A DNA stretch of 64,000 nt from Didymella arachidicola (taxonomy: Eukaryota > Ascomycota > Dothideomycetes > Pleosporales > Didymellaceae). The notes beneath the pieces are model-generated. The model made no database searches, was not told the DNA's origin, and saw nothing but the letters and a program-made list of their open reading frames with translations. Below are positions 1 through 10,536 of the stretch, piece after piece (the stretch's first letter is position 1; each line of letters begins with the position of its first letter). The position numbers were made by a program, and so were the translations under genes. The DNA lies in assembly GCA_016630955.3 (NCBI GenBank), contig CM049985.1:2046001-2110000 (forward strand), given 5' to 3'.

Positions 1-333
1 CTGCATGAGATTATGAGGAAAGAGCATGTGAGCATTGGGAACGTTACTTTGAACATGACGGGAGATGTTGTGGACTTTTCGGGACCGAGGCGGTTGACGA
101 CGGGTGTGTTCAAGAGCTTGGAGTACACGTTGAATCGCACTGTAAGCCCGGATGAGGTCAAGGAAATTATCCAACCGGCGCTGTTGGGTGATGTGTTGGT
201 CATGCCGGGGCGTTCGTTCGCGGCTTCGTCGAACGACTATGCGAAGAATGGTGGAGCATCAGGACTGATATCGCCGCAATTGGTGACGCATCATTATGCC
301 GGGACTTGGAAGAACGATAAAGGTGGTGAGTGA
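1..333 (+). CDS. GT32-type glycosyltransferase (OCH1-like), 3' end only
   Basis: The reading frame is open from base 1 (CTG CAT GAG ...) to a TGA at 331-333, so only the last 110 or so residues are in the window and the start lies outside it. The visible end has the pattern of the C-terminus of OCH1-like alpha-1,6-mannosyltransferases and related GT32 enzymes: a 'SGPRRLTTGVF' segment, a GDVLVMPGRSF segment, and a closing HHYAGTWK just before the stop. Family members are Golgi type II membrane enzymes that transfer mannose from GDP-mannose to glycans. The catalytic DxD motif would lie upstream and cannot be checked. The stop codon is 8 bp from the stop of the convergent HET gene. A GT32 enzyme with another acceptor is the main alternative. 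Confidence 0.72.
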   Translation: MHEIMRKEHVSIGNVTLNMTGDVVDFSGPRRLTTGVFKSLEYTLNRTVSPDEVKEIIQPALLGDVLVMPGRSFAASSNDYAKNGGASGLISPQLVTHHYAGTWKNDKGGE

Positions 334-341
334 TATGCGAG

Positions 342-2828
342 TTAGACAATGACGATCGTCTTCTCCTCCACCTTTACCCCAGCCATGTACATCTTCAAGT
401 CTGGCAACTGGTCGCTCTCATACTCATGGTCATGTTTCCACCTCCCATCCTCACCATCCCCACCGATTCTTCCATTGCACTGGTAGAACTCCATATCATC
501 CCACCAAAGCTTTCTGTAAGCCTCTTCCCATACATTCTCTCCTATATGAAAGCCTCGCTCCCACTCGTGCGGTGCAGTAATCCTTCTCGTCCGATCATCT
601 TTCCAGCTGCACAGATACCCGTACCACGCGCAACTGTCCCATACGGCGAGACCAACGCGCCTATAAGTTCCTTCCGTGTCCCCTGTAGGTACAAGGGCCA
701 AGGTATGGACGCTGACAGGGTCGTGTGTCTGGTAGGAATTCATCTGCTTAACGAGTTGTTCCCCAAGGTGGCGCTGGGCAATCGCAACGAAGGTGATCTC
801 TTTCGTGGGGGCAATAATCTCATCAGGCCTGAAACTTCCGCGCACAAAGCGGAATGACCCTTTCCTCCGGACATCGTCGATATCTGTGGCAATCTCGGAG
901 CTGGGATCCCGTTCTGAAAAGAGAAAGTACTGGATTGGATGAAAGGATCGATCTTTGAAGATCATATGCTCGAGACCCAGACGACCTGCGGGTGGCGGCG
1001 CAGTCATATGTGGCAGTTTCGACACAGCTTCCCGGTTGGAATACTGATAGATGGCGTTGACGTATCCTTTTCGAATGTGTCCAAGGATTGTTGCTTCGCC
1101 GGTCTGCTTGTGGATACTGCCGGAAACCTCGACATTCTTTACAACACATATTCGATCGAGACTCAGCATCTCATTCTGCCCATACATCACTGGTGCTGTG
1201 ACGGAAGCCCATGACCAGCTGGGTGCGAGGGCTTCTGCGTGACGGATACGCTCATTGCGCTCGATATCGAAGTTTGTTGTTGCGCTCATAAGGAACGTCT
1301 CGTTATGCGGCAAACTCCACAAGAGCCCAACGAAGAAATGATCCCGCCATAGACCAGCGACGTATTCGTTTCTCGTGTGTCGACCGAGTGCCTGCGCTAC
1401 GCCTGCAAGGGCGACCAGTCTATCGCTTGACTTTGTCATTCCTCGGTGAGTGTAATTCATAGTTAGATTACACCAGTATTGGTGCTTCATACGCGCCCAG
1501 AAACGCGAGTCTGTCATTGTGCCCTCCTTGGCATCGACGTCGTCAAAGTACTCGAACTCATCCATGATACCGCTGCGAATGGACTTGAGCGACAAGTCGT
1601 GCCTTGTTGTGCCAGACGTAGGAGAGCCTTCAGAGCCATGCATAGTGATGCATTCCCACTTCAGCTGATCACCGTCAAAGATGAGCATTCGAGGCGAGAG
1701 AAGCTGCTCCTGCAGGACCCACGCACGTCCATAAAGCGCTGGATCACCTCCACCAAGATCGTTCGTTTGCGGTCGTCCATACGTGGTAAATTGCAGCCTC
1801 CGAGCCGGACGTGTGGTTGTTCTTCCAGGGATGTCGATGTGGAACGGCAAGTTCAGTAGCCCATCCCTCGTTTTGAAGCATCCCACGTCACCCCCTGGCG
1901 CATGTGCCGCTGCCAATGTCAAAGTGGCAAACAGATAGACGTCGCACATCGTAGCTGCTTCTTTTGCCCAATCATCGCTGTCATCCTGGATAATACACAT
2001 GGAGTCGATCCAAATGTACCGAAACCCCAACTTGCGCGTTGCGTGGACAGCTTCTTTGAAAGTCTTTGAAAGGTCCTCTTCAGAAATCTGACTCTTGTGC
2101 TTTTCATAGTTGTCCTTCAAGGTACGAATGATTGGGACAAGACCCCAACAGTGACTCAGTGCTAAGTATCGCCGGTTGGTCACGATCACGACGTCCTTGC
2201 TCTCGATAAGTCTGATCGTGCTGTTGTCAACGTCGAGCAGCCTTGTAGGGAGAAAGGGCGTTGAGCCATGTCCCGCTCGATGACACTTTGGATGACTGCT
2301 CAAGCATGACGTAACCCAGTAAGTTGCGAGCTTAAATGCACCTTCTGATCCAGTGTCTTCGTTGTTCAACTCGGCCGCCTGGCTCAGTGTCTCGGCAAGG
2401 TCATCCGCTGAATGGGATGCCACGCCTGGTACTTCTGGCCGCGTGGTGACACCCTCTCCGCCTCCTAAGAAGCCATTGCAGGAAGCCAGCATCCGTCTCG
2501 GTATCCTGGCTTGAGAAGTGGACGCCTCTCGGAACTCTACCTGAAGTAATGGAAGAGTGCCTGAAGGGAAGCTGATTCCGAGGATGATGTACAGGAGCTC
2601 ATCCTCATCCTTCAGCAGTGTTGTATGCTCATACTGTGTTGGCGAGGTATATATGAGTCGACATATTTGGCAGCGACTATCGGATGCATGCTTAAGCTCG
2701 CGAACGGAAGAATGGAGGATCTGCTCATATGTCGTCCAGGCGATGTCTTCCGGTTTGTCAATCTTGTCTGGAACAGTTGCTTTTGCTAGGGCTTCGGACC
2801 AAAAGGACTGACAGCGTTTGCAAAACAT
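342..2828 (-). CDS. HET-domain (heterokaryon incompatibility type) protein
   Basis: Intronless frame of 828 codons starting at the ATG at 2828. The N-terminal part has CxxC pairs (MFCKRC, then SRCQICRL). The HET domain (PF06985) follows in the first half: YLALSHCWG opens it, then FRYIWIDSMCIIQDDSDDW, then the closing block GRAWVLQEQLLSPRMLIF. These are the conserved blocks of the family. HET proteins trigger cell death after fusion of incompatible hyphae in a few studied cases; most paralogues have no known role and belong to large, fast-evolving families. The C-terminal 400 residues match nothing I recognise. No NACHT, WD40 or ankyrin region is visible. The gene is transcribed toward the GT32 gene, with 8 bp between the stops, so the 3' UTRs very probably overlap. 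Confidence 0.9.
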   Translation of the reverse strand: MFCKRCQSFWSEALAKATVPDKIDKPEDIAWTTYEQILHSSVRELKHASDSRCQICRLIYTSPTQYEHTTLLKDEDELLYIILGISFPSGTLPLLQVEFREASTSQARIPRRMLASCNGFLGGGEGVTTRPEVPGVASHSADDLAETLSQAAELNNEDTGSEGAFKLATYWVTSCLSSHPKCHRAGHGSTPFLPTRLLDVDNSTIRLIESKDVVIVTNRRYLALSHCWGLVPIIRTLKDNYEKHKSQISEEDLSKTFKEAVHATRKLGFRYIWIDSMCIIQDDSDDWAKEAATMCDVYLFATLTLAAAHAPGGDVGCFKTRDGLLNLPFHIDIPGRTTTRPARRLQFTTYGRPQTNDLGGGDPALYGRAWVLQEQLLSPRMLIFDGDQLKWECITMHGSEGSPTSGTTRHDLSLKSIRSGIMDEFEYFDDVDAKEGTMTDSRFWARMKHQYWCNLTMNYTHRGMTKSSDRLVALAGVAQALGRHTRNEYVAGLWRDHFFVGLLWSLPHNETFLMSATTNFDIERNERIRHAEALAPSWSWASVTAPVMYGQNEMLSLDRICVVKNVEVSGSIHKQTGEATILGHIRKGYVNAIYQYSNREAVSKLPHMTAPPPAGRLGLEHMIFKDRSFHPIQYFLFSERDPSSEIATDIDDVRRKGSFRFVRGSFRPDEIIAPTKEITFVAIAQRHLGEQLVKQMNSYQTHDPVSVHTLALVPTGDTEGTYRRVGLAVWDSCAWYGYLCSWKDDRTRRITAPHEWERGFHIGENVWEEAYRKLWWDDMEFYQCNGRIGGDGEDGRWKHDHEYESDQLPDLKMYMAGVKVEEKTIVIV

Positions 2829-3160
2829 TGTAGCATCCAGATTGTGGTGAGAGGTAATGGGCGGAGGCTGGTGTTAGCGTGTCTCGAGTATCCTGGTCTG
2901 CTGACTCTTGGCAACGTTTCTGTTGGTTGCCTTACGATTGTGCCCAGTTGGGAAGGCTGACGGGGCTGTGTCCATCTTCTGATATGTGTGTGTTGGCGGT
3001 CATGCCGTGCAGGAAATGTCCATGGAAAAAGGAGATGTAAAGTGGTTGGAGCAAAGGCTAGGAGCGAGACGAGCAGAAGGAGGAGGGAGTCAATGGACGA
3101 GCAACACTACCCTTGCCATAACTGGCACATCTTCAAAATCTTACGTTCAGGCTACCTCTA
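2829..3160. other. Intergenic: HET promoter and SSL1 3' flank
   Basis: About 330 bp between the HET start and the SSL1 stop, both on minus. It must hold the HET promoter and the SSL1 3' end. I see no ORF with coding character and no repeat. Confidence 0.6.
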
Positions 3161-4675
3161 TCATCCACTCATTATGACGTCGCCATTCTGTGCCTTCGCA
3201 TCAGCAATAGCCCCTGGGTCCAACCTGCTCAAGCACCCAGGGCAATTGTGCAGCACCATATGGCAGAACATATCGCAATCAATGCAAAAATGGCTCTCAC
3301 ACGAGCGACACTCATACCTCGCGCTCTCGCTCGCATGCTGCTCACCGTTCTCATCGTCTTCTAACACCACCTCCCTATCTGCATGTCCATTTAGCATACT
3401 ACCTGTGGTCGACTGCCTCTCTTTCTTGAGTGCTCTTGCAGCCAGCTCCTGCTTGGACGGAATCGAGGGAAAGGCGGTGAGACAGCCGACACAGTCCTTG
3501 GAGTCTTTCTCGCGTGCCCGCTGCCAGGACACCGTGGCCCAGTTGCGCAGGGGAAACAGGTGGTGGTAGCTGCGCGCCAGATGTGTCGAGAGCAGGAGTG
3601 TGAGTTGACAGCTGGGACATGTCACGGGAAGCGAGCATACTTTTGCGCTACAGCGCGAGCATGTATAGCCGCCTAGTGTGAGGTTGCCGTGACATGCGCA
3701 TATTGTGGGAGTGTCTTCGACAACGCGAGATGGAAACCCCATCATCATGAGTGCTGCTCCTTTCTCGGGCTGCTGGGGTGTGGATGCAGTGTCTGATCGG
3801 ATGACGGGCGGTGTTGTCGTTGCGATCAGAAGCTCCTTAAGCATTTCTTGGTCGGTTGCGATTGTGTATTCGCTCTCGTCTCCGGCATTCGTCCGCGTTA
3901 CTATCTCCTGGCAAATCTTGAGCCGCGCGCCCATGCCTATCACGCTTACTCGTATGCGGTCACGCACACATGCTTTGATAGTTTGGTGGATATCGGTGGG
4001 GTCGAGGGAAAGGAGGGAGCCAAACACGACAATGACTTCTCGCGTGCCATGATTTGGCGTGTGGTATAGAGCTGCGCGGGCGAGCTCAAGAGCGTTTTGC
4101 AGACTGGGTGCACCTTTGGGCTCTTTACCGGTCTCTTTGCTCCGTAACCCTAAAATCGCCGCTGCGTGCTCTGCGGGGTTGCCAGACAGCTCAGAGACTC
4201 GTATGCATATGCCGTCGTGCATGCCAAGGACACTCATCTGGGAGATGGGGTTCTGCTCGAAAAATTCCCGGACATAGTCTTGTGCGTAGTTGATCATCGT
4301 GTAGAAGCGGTTTGGCCGCATGTCTTTTTCCAACATAGCTTCTGAAAGGTCCAATACTAACACTACGTGCCGTATTATACCTCTCTGGAAGGGCTTGGTA
4401 TCCTTCCGTAACCGTTTCCGCTTGCGTGCTTCCTCTCGCTCTTGCACGCTCTGCCCTATATCCTCATCATTCACTGGGACTATTGTCTTCTCAACTGTCC
4501 GCGAGTCCTCCGTCTCCCATGCTTTGCGCGCTGGCCTCTGCGCCGCCTCCTTGCTGGCTTGCTTTCCCCCGCTCGCTCCTGCCGGTTGCGCTGGCCTATT
4601 TGAATCAGCGCGCGAGCCAACGTACTCGTCGCCAGAGACTTCATCGCCGTCGTAGGAGTAGTCTGAATCGGCCAT
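3161..4675 (-). CDS. SSL1: TFIIH core subunit SSL1 (p44)
   Basis: Intronless, 504 aa, ATG at 4675. SSL1/p44 is a core TFIIH subunit that stimulates the XPD/Rad3 helicase during nucleotide excision repair and RNA polymerase II initiation. The order fits the family. There is an acidic, low-complexity N-terminus of about 100 residues. A von Willebrand A-like domain follows, starting RHVVLVLDLSEAM, with RFYTMINYAQDYVREFFEQNP and REVIVVFGSL strands. The cysteine-rich half has CACHGNLTLGGYTCSRCSAKVCSLPVTCPSC pairs. It ends in a C4/RING-like module, YECRSCESHFCIDCDMFCH..LHNCPGC. The length is close to that of fungal homologues. A non-conserved linker of about 60 residues sits between the two zinc modules. 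Confidence 0.95.
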   Translation of the reverse strand: MADSDYSYDGDEVSGDEYVGSRADSNRPAQPAGASGGKQASKEAAQRPARKAWETEDSRTVEKTIVPVNDEDIGQSVQEREEARKRKRLRKDTKPFQRGIIRHVVLVLDLSEAMLEKDMRPNRFYTMINYAQDYVREFFEQNPISQMSVLGMHDGICIRVSELSGNPAEHAAAILGLRSKETGKEPKGAPSLQNALELARAALYHTPNHGTREVIVVFGSLLSLDPTDIHQTIKACVRDRIRVSVIGMGARLKICQEIVTRTNAGDESEYTIATDQEMLKELLIATTTPPVIRSDTASTPQQPEKGAALMMMGFPSRVVEDTPTICACHGNLTLGGYTCSRCSAKVCSLPVTCPSCQLTLLLSTHLARSYHHLFPLRNWATVSWQRAREKDSKDCVGCLTAFPSIPSKQELAARALKKERQSTTGSMLNGHADREVVLEDDENGEQHASESARYECRSCESHFCIDCDMFCHMVLHNCPGCLSRLDPGAIADAKAQNGDVIMSG

Positions 4676-5276
4676 GTCGCGTGGTGGGTGTGCTCGGGAG
4701 CGGCTTTGCGTGTTGCTGTAGCAGCGACCGCCGGCGGTGCTATGCTGCTATTTCCTCGTTCGAGTTATTGAGTAGCGGCTGACGGATATGTGTCTATACG
4801 ATGCTGAAAGTGGGTGTTGCGCGCAAGTGTGGGGCAATGCCATAGGGTGGAAGCGCGCGAAGATGAAATAATGGGGATGACGTCGCGGGCTCGCACTTGT
4901 AGCGCAACAACAAGCTCTGTCAAAGGTAAAATTGGTCAAGTCATGTCCGTGATTAGCGGGAAGTAAGTGCAGTCGACATTTTGCCGCCTGACAGCAGATA
5001 TAACTCGGTTGGAAGCCCTGCGAGGCGTCAGCGATCGATTGTAGTTCGATCTTCGGAATGCGTGGGCACGTGAGCAACGCGTTCTCACGTTTTGCATGTG
5101 AAATTGATAACTACATATATTACTCTCTTTGCCCAGAAGACATTATCTGCGTGTCGTGAACTAGCAGCATGACGCGTAACGCGTCCAAAGATCCCCAAAA
5201 TGGTATACGCTATGCTAGACAAATCATGAAACATTACGCCGTATCTTGTACATCCGCCACATGTCCTCACAGATCG
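4676..5276. other. Intergenic: SSL1 promoter and CHS7-like 3' flank
   Basis: About 600 bp. The ORFs here are short and have no recognisable family content. The region should hold the SSL1 promoter on its right-hand strand sense and the 3' UTR of the CHS7-like gene. Confidence 0.5.
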
Positions 5277-6521
5277 TTATGTATACGTGCCAGATCCAGC
5301 GACAGTTGGCATTGGCCAGTCGTCCTCGGTGATGCTCGACCAGAAGACCCAGATCATCACAACGGCGAGAAGTGTGAAAAGAGTTTCAAAGAGACCACCG
5401 TTGATCTTGCCGCTGGTGCCTGTGCAGATGTGGACACTGATAACGTATTGGAAGACCTGTCCAATCGCAAAGAGGAGAGCTGCGCCGAGCAGGTAGACTG
5501 TAGGTTGTTAGCTTTGATATTAGAATTAGATTGAAGGACGTACGCATAGGCTTGCGCTCGCCAAGCACACGGAGAACGAGGAATGCCTCCAGGCAGAAGA
5601 AGATGAACAGGAAGACCAGAGGCACCAATTGGTAAAGCGTGTAGAGGGCGTAAGCCTGGTTCGGCGATGGAAGAGTGTCATCCCAGTAGCCGGTCCAGCT
5701 GAAGCCCGTGTCGAGAGCAATGTAGCCCGTCCCGACAAACAGGATGACCGACGAGATCAATAGCAGTCCGATCGAGATGGGGGTGCCGTCGTCAAGGAGC
5801 TGGTAGCCGACCAAGCCATTGAGCATGAGAATCCAGGTTGTTGCAACAATAGCAGCAATGTGTACAGCAACGAATGCCTGCAGCAGAGTCAGCGCGTGAC
5901 CGCCATGTTGCAAGATAGACTACGTACCAGGCGCACAGAGTTGTTTAGCGGGAAGCCACCGATCGTGAAGATCTCGCAGATAGAGACAACAATGTAGCCG
6001 ACGAGGAAGAGTTGCATTTCCCTGTCACCAGTCAGTCGTCCAGCCGGTATAGTTCGTCCTTGCCATTGCGCACCTTCGGCCAACGGCAGCCTTCTTCCTT
6101 TCAGATCTCCAGAGGAGGAAGAAGGTGGTGAGGATTGCGATTCCGCATAGTATGATGGAACCTGCAACAGTCAGCCTACATGCAGTCGCGCAATGTTGAC
6201 CTTTTCACTGACCCAGGTTGTGCAGCCTTTTACCACCGCCGACAGGGAAGCCTTCAAGCGTGCAGCCTCCCTCCCATCCTCCTCCGTTCCGAGTGGGTGC
6301 TTCGGCGAAGAGCTGTAGTGATGGCGGTTAGCGGCGCACGCGCGCGAACAACGGGCCAGGCCCGGGCCAAGAGCAGGCGCAACATACATAGCATACTGCG
6401 ACAGTCAGCATTGGGTAGACAGAAGTGTATCATGAGGTGAGGCGGGTGTCTTACCTGGCAGGGTCGACCAGCTGTTGCCCGTGTCGCGACAAAAGTCGTC
6501 AAACTTTCCGTACCTCGACAT
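5277..6521 (-). CDS. Chitin synthase export chaperone family (CHS7-like, PF12271)
   Basis: Seven exons give 303 aa: 6521-6455, 6395-6388, 6312-6213, 6161-6074, 6021-5928, 5877-5544 and 5497-5277. The family comprises ER membrane proteins; yeast Chs7 lets chitin synthase 3 leave the ER. Recognition rests on the block NGLVGYQLLDDGTPISIGLL, followed by GYIALDTGFSW and a C-terminal ISVHICTGTSGKINGGLFETLF, with six or seven hydrophobic segments. The N-terminus reads MSRYGKFDDFCRDTG..WSTLPVCYLFAEAP. The LPVC stretch is produced only if exon 2 is the 8-nt microexon TATGCTAT, which has a CTGAC branch site and CAG before it and GTATGT after it. This is probably the paralogous CHS7-like clade rather than the classical Chs7 orthologue. 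Confidence 0.85.
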
Positions 6522-8146
6522 GGCTGGCTACTTGCAGCGCAGCGTCGCGTCCGGGAGACAATTGCAGCAGCACCGATCGTCGAGTTCGATTCCGTATTAC
6601 AGCGCGGTGCCTAGACAGCGAGTGGATATGGCAGTCCTGACAGGGCAAAGGTAGCGAAAGTGAATTGTGGAGGAAACGTGCGGGTCGTGAGAGATGATGT
6701 GCTGCTGGTACGGTGGCTGGTGCCGCGGGCCCGTTTCTTGCTTCAGAAGCCAAGGAGCGGCTACGATCAGGGATGCGTTTTACAACACCCTTGTCGCAAA
6801 CCAACGTCGGGAGCGGGTGAGTCAGCTTTTCCTGTATCTTCACCTTGGAGCACAGAGCGGTTCTAGAGAAGAGGGATCAAATGCTGTTGTGCTGCGAAAC
6901 AGGTTCCTCAAGCCTCGCATGCTCGTCACGATTCACGAAACGACGACGAATGATGCAGCGAACAGGCCACGCAAGCTAGTAATCAAAGATGCAGCCAATC
7001 ACGGCCGCGGGAGCTGCTGCGCTAGGCAGATTTCAGATCGATCAGCGCTCTCGCAGAGGGTCTGGCGGCAGAGCAGCGCCTCACAGCCGACACAACTCCA
7101 TGGCAACAAACATGGTTGAGATCATAAGTGGGTACGCTGTCATCACTGGTTGTTGACACTCTAAAGTCACGATTCACGACTCACGACTCACGACTCACGA
7201 CTCCAGCGACCATCCAGATGTGTGAGTACAACTTCGTTTTCAGCACCAGCCCCTCACGCCAGGAGCGTTCCTGTCGTTAGTCCAGCAGATGCACGTCAGG
7301 ACACACAACGTTCGCAGTTGTGCAGCAGCCATCGGCGGCCAGCATGCCAGCCATCTTTGTCAACCTGCCGAAGCGACTGAACAAGCGTGCCTTCACGTGC
7401 GTGTCCCTGTAAAAGCATTCGACAGACGTCCTGGAGCCTGGAGGTCGCCAACGCAGCCTTCTCACTTTGCACGTGGTTGCTGAGGCGCAACAGCTGCACT
7501 GTGTTTCACTCATGAGAAGCAGCCGTGTTTCGACACCCGCGGCGGTTTACACGCGGCCCTCACGCGTGGATCCCTGGAGTATGGATCATTGATATGTCCT
7601 ATGCTATGAATTCGACCATTGGCGTTGGGAGGGTGAAATTGCTGAACCGCCGTGTTCATGCCGTGCATCTCTGGTGAGGCAGCGCTGTCGGCCGCCAGTA
7701 TCCGCGATCAGCGCGTCCGCCGTTCAATGTTCACATCGATGTGGAGTTTCATCAAGTGATGTTGGCGCTGCGGAGTGGGGATTCCCCGTGGATTGCTGAG
7801 AACACTGCTGCCTTCGAAGCTGCCAGCCGTGCCAGCCTCTTGGAGCATCCTGTAGCAATCACAGAGATAAGCAATCTTGCACCTCTACAAGCAGACTTGT
7901 CCGTGATGGCATGCAACAGCGACATCATTGTGCAGCAAGCTGCTCCAACAACCTGGCCAACAGCAGCCTTCTTCCCCCGTGCGGCCCGAGTAGGAAAAGA
8001 GCGCCAAGTCCAGCAGGGACAGCAGCGCTCCCAGGGTTCACGCTGACAGGGTAGCTCACGTTTTCCTGATCACGAAGTCTACTTGTGCCGTATCGTGCTC
8101 TTTTCAGTCACACTGCCGTCCAATGTGACCGCCCTTGACCGCTTAA
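6522..8146. other. Intergenic between divergent CHS7-like and transporter genes
   Basis: About 1.6 kb upstream of both a minus-strand and a plus-strand gene, so both promoters lie here, together with the unresolved 5' end of the transporter. ORFs are short and have no family signature. A five-copy 7-bp tandem repeat sits at 7167-7201. A small upstream coding exon for the transporter may be hidden here, but I could not fix one. Confidence 0.5.
7167..7201. repeat. 7-bp tandem repeat, TCACGAC x5
   Basis: Five head-to-tail copies of TCACGAC, the first reading TCACGAT. They lie in the divergent intergenic region, away from any exon. This is a simple-sequence locus. Confidence 0.9.
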
Positions 8147-8308
8147 GCCCTAGGCCCACTCTTCGGCCTGCACGTCACTCGCGACCGCCTTTCGACCCAT
8201 TCTCCAGATCCACAGCATTGGAGTTGGCTGCTCCCTCAGCCTGCAACCTTCACCATTCCTTTTCACGCGGGCAGCAGTCGGAGACCTGCGAACATCCCTC
8301 TCCACAAC

Positions 8309-10536
8309 TTGAGCTCGTCCTCACGCCCTCGTGGAGGCGATTCTGCTTATCTGCTCGACACCGATAAGGATAGCGCGCGGTCCTCCTTCGACACACCTTC
8401 TTCGCACTCTGACGACCTCTCGCTCTGGAGTGACACTGGTGACCTCGTCGACCAGCTTGCCGACCAGGAAGATCCGCTCGCCATCCGCTTGGAGAGCCAG
8501 CTCCCCTCGCAGCGCCGTCAAAAGAAGCACGCCCGCTTCGCGTCGCAAGACAGCCTCAACGAAAAGGGCCACCGTGAGCTCAGACTCGAGGATATTGAGA
8601 TCCCAGACCCGGGACCACGAACCATCTCCAAGGCAGACAAGATACTCGCTCGAATCATGGCACCCAACGATGGACCGTCCCGTATCCACGGGCTGCACGG
8701 GAAGAAGCTCATGTAGGCAGAGTGTTACAGCTGCTCGCAGTGAGAGAACTGACATACAACAGCTATTTCACCAGTGTCTTCGTTTCATTAGGTGTGTTCC
8801 TCTTTGGTTATGACCAGGGTGTCATGTCCGGTATCATCACGTACGCCGTCCCGCACCCTTCCGTACTCGAGCATGTCTGACTCCAAACACAGCGGTATCT
8901 ATTTCAAGGACTACTTCAACCAGCCCACAGCCGTCGAGCTGGGTAGCATGGTGGCTATCCTCGAAATCGGTGCATTCATCTCATCCCTCGTGGTCGGCAA
9001 AATTGGAGACATTCTCGGACGCCGCAGGACCATCCTTTACGGTTCGATTATCTTCGTCATTGGCGGTGCGTTCCAGACTTTTGCCAATGGCTTGCCCATG
9101 ATGCTCCTGGGAAGAATCATCGCTGGTCTTGGTGTGGGAACGCTGTCCACGATCGTACCCGTGTATCAGTCTGAGATCTCACCGCCCCACAACCGTGGAA
9201 AGATGGGCTGCATCGAATTTACTGGCAACATTGCTGGATACGCATGCAGTGTCTGGGTTGACTACTTCTGCAGCTACATCAAGAATGACTATGCCTGGAG
9301 AATTCCGCTGTTCGTGCAGTGTGTCATGGGTAGTCTGCTGGCTCTGGGCAGTTTCCTCATCTGCGAATCACCAAGGTGTGTAGTCTTTAGCTGCTGCTTG
9401 GAGCATACTGACAACACGCAGATGGCTCTTAGACAACGATCATGACGAGGAGGGTATCGTAGTCATTGCTAACCTGTATGGAAAGGGTGACATTCACAAC
9501 CCCAAAGCGCGCGATGAGTACCGCGAGATTAAGATGAATGTGCTGTTGCAGCGACAAGAAGGTGAACGCTCGTACTCGGATATGTTCAAGCGCTACTACA
9601 AGCGTGTTTTCATCGCCATGTCCGCCCAAGCCCTCGCGCAACTCAACGGCATCAACGTCATCTCATACTATGCACCGCTTGTCTTCGAAGAAGCCGGATG
9701 GTACGGTCGCCAGGCCATCCTCATGACCGGCATCAACGCGATCACGTATTTATTGTCCACAATACCACCGTGGTACATCGTGGACACTTTGGGTCGTCGA
9801 AAGATTCTGCTTTCCGGTGCCTTGATGATGGTCGTATCGCTCTCTGCGATCTCGTACTTCATCTTCCTGCAGGCGAGCTGGACACCGAACATGGTGGTCA
9901 TCTTTGTGATGATATACAATGCGGCATTTGGATACTCATGGGGGCCTATTCCATGGTTGTACCCGCCAGAGATTCTGCCTCTTAGCATCCGTGCAAAGGG
10001 CGCCAGTCTGAGTACCGCAACTAACTGGGCCTTCAACTGGTTGGTCGGTGAAATGACACCTATCCTGCAGGAAGCCATTCAGTGGCGCTTGTATCTCATC
10101 CACGCATTCTTCTGTGCTGTCAGCTTCGTCGTTGGTAAGTCATGCTCTCAACCATCCGCCAATGGTACACTAATCAATCTCAGTCTATTTCATCTACCCA
10201 GAGACCGCCAACGTTCGCCTCGAAGACATGAACTCATTGTTCGGAGACGCCACAACAGTCGCAGCCACGCCGCAACAACAAGCCGAGGTCGAGTCCTTGA
10301 TGAGCGGCAGCGGCCGTGGTCGTACGTCTGAGCGCGGCGGTTCTCGTCTCGCTGCCGAAGCTGCCATCCCTGGGCTCGACATCGACCCACCTGACCTCGA
10401 GAATGGCAGGTCTCCTCCCAAGTCCGAGAATGGAGACGGCGTCGGCGGCTGGATCTCAAACATGGTTAAAAGAGGCAAGGGAGATGACGCTAGCGCTGGC
10501 GGGAAGTACAAGCGCGTTGGCCAGGACGAGGACTAG
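8309..10536 (+). CDS. MFS sugar transporter (sugar porter family); start unresolved
   Basis: Exons end/start at 8712/8763, 8840/8893, 9375/9422 and 10134/10184; stop at 10536. This is a plasma-membrane type hexose or polyol transporter. Sugar-porter signatures are present: FLFGYDQGVMSG in TM1, GRIIAGLGVGTLSTIVPVYQSE, CESPRWLL, the QLNGINVISYY sugar-binding helix, DTLGRRK, and YPET before the tail. About 12 membrane segments are expected. The hydrophilic N-terminus (about 135 residues, DTDKDSARSSFDTPSSHSDDL) is long for the family. The frame is open from 8147, but there is no ATG in it before 8658 (MAPNDGPSR). Coordinate 8309 is a TTG, so the true ATG is probably in an upstream exon; a start at 8658 is the fallback. 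Substrate cannot be told from sequence. Confidence 0.85.

Noticed and set aside
7741..8046. Frame starting with GTG upstream of the sugar transporter, considered as its first exon
   Set aside because: No ATG start and no good donor/acceptor pair that joins it in frame to the transporter.
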